From: Saprospiraceae bacterium
GTDB lineage: Bacteria > Bacteroidota > Bacteroidia > Chitinophagales > Saprospiraceae
Assembly (NCBI GenBank): GCA_020628645.1
Contig: JAHDES010000041.1
Location: forward strand, 1-55,176
Reading direction: 5' to 3'
DNA: 55,176 bases
The notes beneath the pieces are model-generated. The model was given only the letters and a program-made list of their open reading frames with translations, ran no database searches and was not told the origin of the DNA. Of the stretch, positions 16,830 to 25,036 are shown one piece after another. Position 1 is the stretch's first letter. Every line of letters starts with the position of its first letter. The position numbers and the translations under genes are program-made.

Positions 16830-19712
16830 CTAATTCCCACATCCACCTATTTTTCCTTCAAACTCGCCACCGAGTTCCACTTCAAATCCTGCATCCAAAC
16901 AAAGGGTCGTGCCTGCATCCATGACGACAATCGCCCCATTTTCTACTATCGTATTACTAGAAGAAATGGTATTGCCTGCTGTGATGTATTGAACTTGACC
17001 ATTGGGATAAGAAGTCGCCAAATTAAGATTGAAAGGACAGGAGGCGTTGGGCGTTAAATAAGTAACGGCTTCACAAATAATAGCATTTCGAGTAGCTGCA
17101 TCTACAATCGTTTCCAACGGAAATCCAACATTGATGACCCCAAAATCACTTCCTTTATAGGCTATACCTGCTCCATCTCCTGTACCACCTACATATTCAA
17201 GTACCGTAGTAGCTCCTCCGAAAGGACTGATTCGATCTGGAAATTCGACATCATAATTATTACTATCATCAAATGTACCACTCAAGCCATCAAAAATATC
17301 GCCTGATGAACCTGTGAAATCATAGGACTGTCCGTCATCTCCCACATAGGTGGATTTTAAATAGTTATTATAAAATGATTGAGATGCATTTGCCGAAGAA
17401 GAACGCCCTATATCCCAACCAATTTCTGCACCAGAAATGATCAAATTCCCCCCATCATCTAAGTAATGAATCAGCGCCGCTTGTTCATCCGTATCCAAAG
17501 AAAAATCAGCAGTAGACTCCTCCCCTGTGATCCAATCTACCCCTTGATACAAACATAAATTAAAGGTAGGATCTACCACTACCTCATTTGCTGTTCCATC
17601 AAATGCAACATCGCAATACTCCAATCCACGCGCATGTTCTACCATGTAATCATAACGATTCATACGCTCTAAAAACATTCGATCGACTGTACCCAATGCA
17701 GTACTTTCAAACTGACTCACTGCCCCAAAACGATCCAAGCGATCAAAACCATCTACAATTAAATAAGCTGGTGTAGATCCCTGTGCTGGCGTCCTTGCTG
17801 CTACGGTAGCTGAAGGAAAAGATTCACCCCCTGCATTGGTAGCAGTCACTTGAAAATAATAAGTCGTACTTGGCTGTAATCCTGTAAAGGTAGCACTTGT
17901 TCCTGTTACAGCTATTCCATCTGCAAATCCTTTTCCGTGTGTACTTAGATAAACCTTATAGCCTGTTGCTGCATCACCGACAACACCTCCCCCAGAAGTC
18001 GGGGCATTCCAAGTCACCGTAACTTCACCAGTATTGCTATTCTTTGCGTATAAGTGAGTGGGTGGCTCAGGTAGTAAATCTATCGGACTTCCATCTCGAT
18101 CATTAAAGAATTTGACGATTCCTTGATACATTGCCCGTGTAGCAAGATTGCGAAAAGCAGGTGTTTTTAAGGCTGTTACATCATCTGGATTATCATGAAA
18201 AGCCACTTCTACCAAACATCCGGGCATGGTAGTAAGTTCGCGTAGTTCTCCGAAATTAGCTTGATTAGTGCCTCGATCATTCCAATTTGCATCCCAGCCA
18301 TTGAGAATATCACTTGCTAATTCTGCATGTACAAAATCTCGAAAGTCATAACTCCCCGTTGTAACAGGATTAGAGCCCGTTCCATCATAGGCAAAAGTAA
18401 CTGTTCCATCTGCTGTTCCATCAAAAGCATTGGTATGCCAAGATAGATAAACAGCATTGGCTTGTTCAGTTGTAGTTCCTTTGGCGAGTTCCCATTCTGC
18501 ATAATGTGGACGTATCACTACATCATTTTCACAAGTTGGATAATTTTGAAATTGAGCATACTGACGTGCAGCTTCTTCAAAACGAGGTCGTCCACTTGGG
18601 CTGCCCCCAAAAGTACAGTCGGTTGTTGATCCCATTCCTCCTCCAAAACGAACAGCATCTGCAATAATAGCTTGCCCAATTTCATTAGATTCGTTACTTA
18701 ATACGACTGAGCCTGAACTGCCTGCATCAAAATAATATTCTCCTAAATAGACCCAAGTTTGTCCATGTATTTCTTGATTGATGGAGACGATAGTTTGTCC
18801 ACCTGCATGATTAATTTTATAGCGAGTATCAGCAGAGCGATTTGCACCTTCTCTATAATAAACGGACACCCAATACCAACCTTCTTCTGTAAACGTAGGG
18901 GTATAAATTGCTGTAGCATCTTCCGTCGCAGCTGAATTGACGAAACGATAAGTACTGCCATTGTATCCTGTACTTCCGGAGGTAGTCCATGCGCCTGTTT
19001 CAGTGTAAGTGGGTGCTCCATCATCATTATTGACCACAACTTCATTGGTATTGACATCTCGTTCTCTTACTACCCAAACATTCGCCCCTGCATTATACAA
19101 ATAGCGTTGTAAATAGTAATCAATTCCTCCTACTGTTCCAAAATCTTCTACATAATCATTGGTATTGCCCCGTTGGGTGAGCCAATTATTATTTGAGTTA
19201 TCTGCTTTCCACCCATGTCCTGGGCTCAACCAAACTGTTTTACCTGCGAGTGAACCTGTGGGCTGCACTTGCCCTTGATGGGGATTTCCTGGGCCTTTAG
19301 TTAGGTCGGAATAAAGATCAGGAAAAGGATCCTTATTTTGGGGTGGATAATAGGCTGCTCGTTTTGAATGGGGGAAATAGTGTGCAAGATCATTATATTT
19401 ACTTTCATCTTTGGTTTTGACAAAAAAGTTTAGCTGTTTTAAACGAAATTCATCTAAAGCAGGAAGGAAGGACTCCAGTAGATGATCGTATAAATCAGAT
19501 GCAATATCCTCTTGATGATCAAATTCAAGGTATAATTCTAAGGTTTTTTCATTTACTAATACTTGACATAAAGCAGGTGTTTCATGGAAATGATAATGTC
19601 CACAATTATGTTGATTTAAGATTCGATCTACCATTTGTTGGATATATTCTTGCGCAAAAGAAGAACATATTATTACTAAAGAGAGTAAACTAAGAAGTGT
19701 TATTTTTTTCAT
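16830..19712 (-). CDS. Secreted N-acetylmuramoyl-L-alanine amidase with inserted golvesin-like domain, FN3 and GC-ending C terminus
   Basis: 960 residues, signal peptide 1-20. An Amidase_3 zinc amidase, which cuts the bond between MurNAc and the peptide stem of peptidoglycan, is split in two: the first part (about 155-225) has TVWLSPGHGW (His166) and YVEDFG (Glu189); the second (about 375-545) has LSWHTNAFDG (His426) and LVEVAFHDNPDD (Glu502). Between them (about 235-360) sits a beta-sandwich like the golvesin/xanthan-lyase domain (WYWVSVYYREGANRSADTRY). FN3 (about 550-645) and a ~235-residue domain beginning YLIVDGFDRLDRFG follow. The last ~65 residues end FEGKIGGCGN, the same tail type as in the protease at 10129-12531. 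Probably secreted; the target may be own or foreign cell walls. Confidence 0.88.
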   Translation of the reverse strand: MKKITLLSLLSLVIICSSFAQEYIQQMVDRILNQHNCGHYHFHETPALCQVLVNEKTLELYLEFDHQEDIASDLYDHLLESFLPALDEFRLKQLNFFVKTKDESKYNDLAHYFPHSKRAAYYPPQNKDPFPDLYSDLTKGPGNPHQGQVQPTGSLAGKTVWLSPGHGWKADNSNNNWLTQRGNTNDYVEDFGTVGGIDYYLQRYLYNAGANVWVVRERDVNTNEVVVNNDDGAPTYTETGAWTTSGSTGYNGSTYRFVNSAATEDATAIYTPTFTEEGWYWVSVYYREGANRSADTRYKINHAGGQTIVSINQEIHGQTWVYLGEYYFDAGSSGSVVLSNESNEIGQAIIADAVRFGGGMGSTTDCTFGGSPSGRPRFEEAARQYAQFQNYPTCENDVVIRPHYAEWELAKGTTTEQANAVYLSWHTNAFDGTADGTVTFAYDGTGSNPVTTGSYDFRDFVHAELASDILNGWDANWNDRGTNQANFGELRELTTMPGCLVEVAFHDNPDDVTALKTPAFRNLATRAMYQGIVKFFNDRDGSPIDLLPEPPTHLYAKNSNTGEVTVTWNAPTSGGGVVGDAATGYKVYLSTHGKGFADGIAVTGTSATFTGLQPSTTYYFQVTATNAGGESFPSATVAARTPAQGSTPAYLIVDGFDRLDRFGAVSQFESTALGTVDRMFLERMNRYDYMVEHARGLEYCDVAFDGTANEVVVDPTFNLCLYQGVDWITGEESTADFSLDTDEQAALIHYLDDGGNLIISGAEIGWDIGRSSSANASQSFYNNYLKSTYVGDDGQSYDFTGSSGDIFDGLSGTFDDSNNYDVEFPDRISPFGGATTVLEYVGGTGDGAGIAYKGSDFGVINVGFPLETIVDAATRNAIICEAVTYLTPNASCPFNLNLATSYPNGQVQYITAGNTISSSNTIVENGAIVVMDAGTTLCLDAGFEVELGGEFEGKIGGCGN

Positions 19713-19866
19713 CGGGGGTAGTTTTTGTTAGAATAAGTTTGAGCATCAAAATACGAAATAAAATTGGAGAAAACACTAAATTGTTCTACTTCCAAAAGTA
19801 TCTAATCTGTAAAGTATAAATTTTTTATTTATGTGTAGTTATTCAACCCAAACTAATTTGCGATAG

Positions 19867-21318
19867 ATGATTTTTAATTCTATTTCTTATGTTATTTTTC
19901 TTCCAATTGTTCTATTGATCTATTGGTCATTTAAACAACATAAACGAGCACAAAACTTCATTTTATTAATTAGCAGCTATATTTTTTACGCTTGTTGGGA
20001 TTATCGATTTCTTTCTCTAATATTAATAAGTACAATAACTGATTATTTTGTAGGCTTAAAGCTTTCCAAAACTACAAATCAAAAAAGAAGAAAATATTGG
20101 TTGGGATTAAGTCTTTTTATTAATCTAGGAATATTAATCTCCTTCAAATATTTTGCTTTTTTTATTGAATCCTTTTCCTATCTTTTAGAACAGGTTGGTC
20201 TCTCTGCCAATGTATACTCTTTACAGATTATTTTACCTGTAGGGATTAGTTTTTATACTTTTCAGACCCTCAGTTATACCATTGATATTTATCGAAACAA
20301 ACAACAAGCTACGCCAGATTTTTTGACCTTTAGTACTTTTGTAGCTTTTTTCCCTCAACTAGTAGCGGGTCCTATTGAGCGAGCAAGTAATATCATTCCT
20401 CAATTTCAATCCAAACGATCCATTAATTATACGCAAGCAGTTGATGCATTTCGCCAGATATTGTGGGGCACTTTTAAGAAAGTGGTAATTGCCGATAATT
20501 GTGCCATTTTCGTAGATCAAATTTATATACAACATGATACCTTATCTGGAGGTTTGCTTTGGCTTGGAGCTTTGTTATTTACCGTACAAATATATTGTGA
20601 TTTTTCAGGATATTCAGATATTGCAATAGGTAGTGCCAAGCTTTTTGGAATCCATTTAATGCAAAATTTTTCCACGCCTTATTTTTCAAAAAACATCAAA
20701 GAATTTTGGAGAAGATGGCATATTTCTCTGTCCACTTGGTTTAGAGATTATGTATTTATCCCCTTAGGTGGTAGTAGAGGTACTCAAATTTTTCAGATCC
20801 GAAATATTTTTGTTACTTTTTTGCTAAGTGGGCTATGGCATGGAGCGAATTGGACCTTTATATTTTGGGGCTTTCTACATGCATGTTTGTATACCATATC
20901 TTTATGGTTGCCATCCTTGTCTACCTTTGAAAAAGGTAAGTATAATCTATCTTCAAAGTCAATCTCTATTATACAATCTTTTGCTTTTTTTGTCCTTATT
21001 GTTATAAGTTGGATTTTTTTTAGAGCAACAAGTATACAAGAAGGATTTAGTTATTTTATAGGGCTATTTCAATTCCCATCTTCTATAGATACGAAATTAT
21101 CTATAGCCAAAAACTTCACCCAACAATTAAATCTAGGGCTGGTTATTATACTTTCTATGGCTATGTTTTGGGTAGAATGGTTTAACAAAGAGTTGTCTCA
21201 TGGTTTAGAACGAATGAGCACTTATCCTGTATTACGATATTTAATTTATCTTATTCTAAGTCTTTTGATTATGGAATATTTTATTGGTGACAAGCCGTTT
21301 ATTTATTTCCAATTTTAA
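19867..21318 (+). CDS. MBOAT family O-acyltransferase (AlgI-like)
   Basis: 483 residues, polytopic from the first residue (MIFNSISYVIFLPIVLLIYW). It has hallmark MBOAT motifs: PQLVAGPIERASNIIPQ, FRDYVFIPLGGSRG and the catalytic-His region LSGLWHGANWTFIFWG. Members such as AlgI and PatA move acyl groups across the membrane for O-acetylation of exported polysaccharide or peptidoglycan. The next gene starts 3 nt downstream and encodes a plausible periplasmic acyl acceptor-transferase, as in alginate-type two-protein systems. The acyl substrate cannot be told from sequence. Confidence 0.92.
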   Translation: MIFNSISYVIFLPIVLLIYWSFKQHKRAQNFILLISSYIFYACWDYRFLSLILISTITDYFVGLKLSKTTNQKRRKYWLGLSLFINLGILISFKYFAFFIESFSYLLEQVGLSANVYSLQIILPVGISFYTFQTLSYTIDIYRNKQQATPDFLTFSTFVAFFPQLVAGPIERASNIIPQFQSKRSINYTQAVDAFRQILWGTFKKVVIADNCAIFVDQIYIQHDTLSGGLLWLGALLFTVQIYCDFSGYSDIAIGSAKLFGIHLMQNFSTPYFSKNIKEFWRRWHISLSTWFRDYVFIPLGGSRGTQIFQIRNIFVTFLLSGLWHGANWTFIFWGFLHACLYTISLWLPSLSTFEKGKYNLSSKSISIIQSFAFFVLIVISWIFFRATSIQEGFSYFIGLFQFPSSIDTKLSIAKNFTQQLNLGLVIILSMAMFWVEWFNKELSHGLERMSTYPVLRYLIYLILSLLIMEYFIGDKPFIYFQF

Positions 21319-21321
21319 CAC

Positions 21322-22281
21322 ATGCGAAAATTAATCTTCAAACTCTTACTGCTTTTATTAAGTCTATTTACCATCGTGCAAATCATAAAGCAACAAGTAC
21401 CTTTTTATTATGGAGATGGTGTTTTTAAGTGTAAGTACAACGATTTGTTGAAGCTACATGATCGATATGAAGTTTTTTTCGTAGGATCAAGTCATGTAAA
21501 TAGGCATATTAACACTCCACTATTTAGTGAAATAACTGGCAAATCTGCATTTAATTTAGGTAATGGAGGAATGGAATGTATTACATCAATGTATCACTTA
21601 GAACATATTTCGCAATTAGCTTATTTTCCAAATTTGAAATATGTGGTCTTTCATTTAAATGAACCCGTCAACCCCATTAACGATAAAAATTTATCATCGA
21701 TCAAAGCTAGATATGGTATTGATAATACACGCTTTTCATTCGCTATGCGCTATTTTTATGCTAGGGGTCAATTTAATCACATGAAGAACTATGTATATGC
21801 TTATATTACTAACCTTTTTTCTATAGGACAGTTAAAAGCTCTTATATTTAATTCAGAAGAGGCCTGTAAATTTAGTTATACTGATAAACAAGGATATTTA
21901 CCATACATTATGGTAGAAGAAAATCAATTTCAAATTAACTATAAGAAAAAGAAAGGGACACATCTTATGAAGGGACATCAATTCATAACAAAAGATAAAA
22001 ATCCTAATATTACAAAAGCAGACAACATCTTAATTAAAGAATTAGAACGACTAGAAGAATTATTTGCTGCCAAAAATATTCAACTAATTATTTTAGTGCC
22101 ACCTAATAAAAATTTTCATCATAAAGCCCCTCAATTCAAATCTTTATACATGGGAGATGGTAAAAGAAATCCATCTTATTTTGATGTCAACTACAGATAT
22201 AATGCTGGCCATTTAAATAGCGAAGGAGCTGATATTTACACTAAAAAATTAGCTGTAAAATTTAAAGCATTACTACAATAA
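21322..22281 (+). CDS. Membrane-anchored SGNH/AlgJ-like partner of the MBOAT protein
   Basis: 319 residues with an N-terminal signal anchor (KLIFKLLLLLLSLFTIVQII). An SGNH-like fold is suggested by the nucleophile block YEVFFVGSSHVNRHI, NLGNGGMECITSM, and the C-terminal His block HLNSEGADIYTKKLA. It is co-transcribed with the MBOAT gene (3-nt gap), consistent with an O-acetyltransferase pair in which this protein transfers the acyl group to glycan in the periplasm. The family is divergent, so the assignment depends on motif and context. Confidence 0.7.
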   Translation: MRKLIFKLLLLLLSLFTIVQIIKQQVPFYYGDGVFKCKYNDLLKLHDRYEVFFVGSSHVNRHINTPLFSEITGKSAFNLGNGGMECITSMYHLEHISQLAYFPNLKYVVFHLNEPVNPINDKNLSSIKARYGIDNTRFSFAMRYFYARGQFNHMKNYVYAYITNLFSIGQLKALIFNSEEACKFSYTDKQGYLPYIMVEENQFQINYKKKKGTHLMKGHQFITKDKNPNITKADNILIKELERLEELFAAKNIQLIILVPPNKNFHHKAPQFKSLYMGDGKRNPSYFDVNYRYNAGHLNSEGADIYTKKLAVKFKALLQ

Positions 22282-22586
22282 ATGATTAAAATGATAAACT
22301 TATTCCTTTTCACAAAACCATTTTTCATTTTTCTGTTCTAAGTAAATATCTCATCAAAGCAGCAGAAGTTCTATCTTATTCGTTGAAGCAATGTATATTA
22401 GGTATATTATATAAAGTACTAGAAGCTTCTAAAATATCGTTTTAATTTAACTATTATTGGCTTCTAGCACTGAAGCGATAAGTTCAGCGTGATTCTTGGT
22501 ATAGAAAGTGCTATTAAAATCAATAGAATTTACTATCTTAGATCACATTTCTAAACCGTATTATTTTGGGCAAAATTCACTAACCC
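22282..22586. other. Intergenic region upstream of the ECF sigma gene
   Basis: No gene. It has a perfect 12-bp palindrome TAGAAGCTTCTA (22420-22431) and a further GCTTCTAG at 22460-22467 that can pair with the CTAGAAGC at 22419. TTATTTTG at 22561-22568 is a 7/8 match to TAnnTTTG, 18 nt before the sigma start codon. Confidence 0.4.
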
Positions 22587-23138
22587 ATGGATATCGCTTT
22601 AAAATTAAAACACGAAGAGAAAAATCTCATCACTGCCTGCATTCAAAAGGAACGTTGGGCACAAAAGAAGCTGTATGAAATGCACTACGGCAAGATGATG
22701 GGGGTATGTCTTCGCTATGCGAATCATCAAGAAGATGCACAAGATATTTTACATGAAGGCTTCATTAAAGTTTTCAAAAATCTTGGAAAGTATCAACTTG
22801 GAACTTCTATTTCAGCTTGGATTCGACGCATCATGGTGAATACCGCTATTGACTATTATCGCAAAAGTATTCGTCGTAGGACGGAAGATATAGAACAAGC
22901 TTACTCTATTAGTTCTTCAGATGCTGATGCAGTAAGTCAATTAACCGAAAAAGAAATTTTAGCAGCCGTTCAAGCATTATCTCCTGCTTATCGTGCTGTA
23001 TTTAATTTATATGTTATTGAGGGATTTTCCCACAAAGAAATTGCTACCCAATTAGATATTACTGAAAGTACCTCCCGTTCTAATCTTGTAAAAGCTCGAT
23101 TAAAACTGAAGGGCATTATTAATGCCTACTATAAATAG
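22587..23138 (+). CDS. ECF-type RNA polymerase sigma factor
   Basis: 183 residues. Region 2 includes LYEMHYGKMMGVCLRYANHQEDAQDILHEGF (residues about 29-60) and the region 2.4-type helix TSISAWIRRIMVNTAIDYYR. Region 4 includes LSPAYRAVFNLYVIEGFSHKEIATQLDI with the recognition helix SRSNLVKARLKLK. It lies 26 nt upstream of a membrane protein whose N-terminal helical repeats could bind sigma, the normal order for sigma then anti-sigma. The target promoters are not identifiable; autoregulation through the upstream palindromes is possible. Confidence 0.9.
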   Translation: MDIALKLKHEEKNLITACIQKERWAQKKLYEMHYGKMMGVCLRYANHQEDAQDILHEGFIKVFKNLGKYQLGTSISAWIRRIMVNTAIDYYRKSIRRRTEDIEQAYSISSSDADAVSQLTEKEILAAVQALSPAYRAVFNLYVIEGFSHKEIATQLDITESTSRSNLVKARLKLKGIINAYYK

Positions 23139-23164
23139 GCAACAACATGTAGCAAACAGAGAGA

Positions 23165-25030
23165 ATGAATCAATCATTTGACGACATTATTAAACAACGC
23201 CTGCAAGACTTAGCAGTACATGTACCTGCTGATGCTTGGAATGCTATGCTAGAACAAATCGAGGCAAATCCCGATTTGTTAGCAGATGCCACTACTTTTG
23301 ATGAAATTGTAGGGGCTAAACTCGTTGAAACAGATGTACCTCCCATGAACTGGGATCGAATGGAACAAATGATTGAAGAAGAAGGATTGGTAGAGCATCC
23401 AAATGATCAACTCATAAAGGATACCCTCACTGACTTGAGTATCCCCCTTGCAGCAGGTGCGTGGGCTGCCTTTGAAACGGAACTTGATTTGGCAGAAAGT
23501 GGTATTAATGAACTTTTTCAAGAACAACTTGATACCGTAGAAATTCCTTATGATGCAAACTCCTGGGAATTGCTTGAAGCTAAAATGGATTTAGAAGCCA
23601 ATATCCAAGAAATGGAAACGGAAAATAATCCGATTGATCAAGTCGCTTATAATAAATTAAGAAACTTAGAAGCTCCGCAGCATACTGCAAATTGGGCACA
23701 ATTCAAACGAAAATTAGATATTGAACTCTCTTTCCGTAAGCGATTACTGTATCGCTATCGCTTGGCAGAGGTTGCTTTGTTACTTCTTTTGATTTGGACA
23801 ATGTTTAATGTAATTCCTGCACACAAGGAGTTACTACAAGACACTTTATCTATTGTTATCCCCAAAACAACAATTGAAGAAACAACACCTACAAAAAATA
23901 ATACCACATCAGATATAGCTTCCACTAAAGACTTAGCTTCTATAGTAACGAATACAACTAATAACACAGAGGATAATAGTGGGATTGACTCAAGTATAGA
24001 TATAGCTGATAATACGTTATCAGGTACTAATCTTACTCCTAGCTTAAATTTTGATTTGCCAATACTACCCGTTTCTTCTTCAACCACTCAAAATAATACA
24101 AATCCAATTGAAACAACTAAACTAACAGCTTTAGTGGTACAAGATGAAAATGAGGAGGCGAAACTCACACCAGAATCAGGACTCAATTATTTCAAAAGTG
24201 AAATTGGTTTAGGTTTATATAATACTACGCTTTTCTATTTACCTTATTTAAAAACTAATTATCTTTTAAACCAACAAGAAGAAGACATTAGTAGTAAAAC
24301 AAATTTTTTCTCAAAAATCTTTACGCCCTTACAAATCCGTATGAGCATGCTTTCAAAAGCGGATTATGTCTACATTATGACGCCTCATGATCGTATATTC
24401 GATAAAGCTTCTTACAATAATACCGCCTTTGGTTATGGGATGGGCTTTACACTTGGTTTGGGCTATGGACGATGGGAAGTAGAGACTGGTGCTATTTATA
24501 GTGCCTTCCGTTATGAACCTAATTCGATAACTGAAATTATAGGTGATTTTGAATTGGGTTACGTCAATTATACCTTACAAGATATTCAGTTAGATATTCT
24601 TCAAGTACCTTTAAATATTAATTATCAGTTTAAGGATACTGAAAAATGGGATTTCTATGCGAGTACAGGGGCTACGATGAGTGTCGTTCTTCAAAATACA
24701 CATAATTTTGATAGTGATTATGCAGCTCGTCCAAGTTCTACTACAGATCGTTCGACTGAAGGCAATAGTCTTGGAGAAATTATTAATGAAAATTCTGTTT
24801 TCAATAATAAAATTTCTTCTGATGGTTGGTTGAAAGGTGGCTCATACCTTCAAAATCGATACTTTACGGCTAATTTAGGTTTAGGAGTAGAACGACGATT
24901 GGGTAGAAAATGGAGTGTCTTTATGCAAAATACTTATCAACACACGCTAACTTCTAATGGGTATGGTATTAATAAAGATCGTTTCAATACGATTTCTATT
25001 CTTGCAGGAGCGAAGATTAAGTTGAAATAA
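23165..25030 (+). CDS. Trans-envelope protein: five Trp-repeats, one membrane helix, outer-membrane barrel-like domain (probable anti-sigma)
   Basis: 621 residues, no signal peptide. Residues 1-190 contain five helical repeats centred on Trp at 25, 63, 100, 134 and 177 (for example ADAWNAMLEQI, PMNWDRMEQMI, AGAWAAFETEL, ANSWELLEAKM, TANWAQFKRKL), acidic and predicted cytoplasmic. A basic stretch RKRLLYRYR precedes one membrane helix (about 201-218). A Thr/Asn-rich linker (about 235-320) leads to a C-terminal part with alternating strands (FGYGMGFTLGLGYGRWEVETG, LQVPLNINYQF, LGLGVERRLGRKWSVF) like OMP_b-brl domains. The gene follows an ECF sigma gene and stops 6 nt from the convergent mutS-like gene. 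Anti-sigma function is inferred from position. Confidence 0.75.
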   Translation: MNQSFDDIIKQRLQDLAVHVPADAWNAMLEQIEANPDLLADATTFDEIVGAKLVETDVPPMNWDRMEQMIEEEGLVEHPNDQLIKDTLTDLSIPLAAGAWAAFETELDLAESGINELFQEQLDTVEIPYDANSWELLEAKMDLEANIQEMETENNPIDQVAYNKLRNLEAPQHTANWAQFKRKLDIELSFRKRLLYRYRLAEVALLLLLIWTMFNVIPAHKELLQDTLSIVIPKTTIEETTPTKNNTTSDIASTKDLASIVTNTTNNTEDNSGIDSSIDIADNTLSGTNLTPSLNFDLPILPVSSSTTQNNTNPIETTKLTALVVQDENEEAKLTPESGLNYFKSEIGLGLYNTTLFYLPYLKTNYLLNQQEEDISSKTNFFSKIFTPLQIRMSMLSKADYVYIMTPHDRIFDKASYNNTAFGYGMGFTLGLGYGRWEVETGAIYSAFRYEPNSITEIIGDFELGYVNYTLQDIQLDILQVPLNINYQFKDTEKWDFYASTGATMSVVLQNTHNFDSDYAARPSSTTDRSTEGNSLGEIINENSVFNNKISSDGWLKGGSYLQNRYFTANLGLGVERRLGRKWSVFMQNTYQHTLTSNGYGINKDRFNTISILAGAKIKLK

Positions 25031-25036
25031 AAATCA

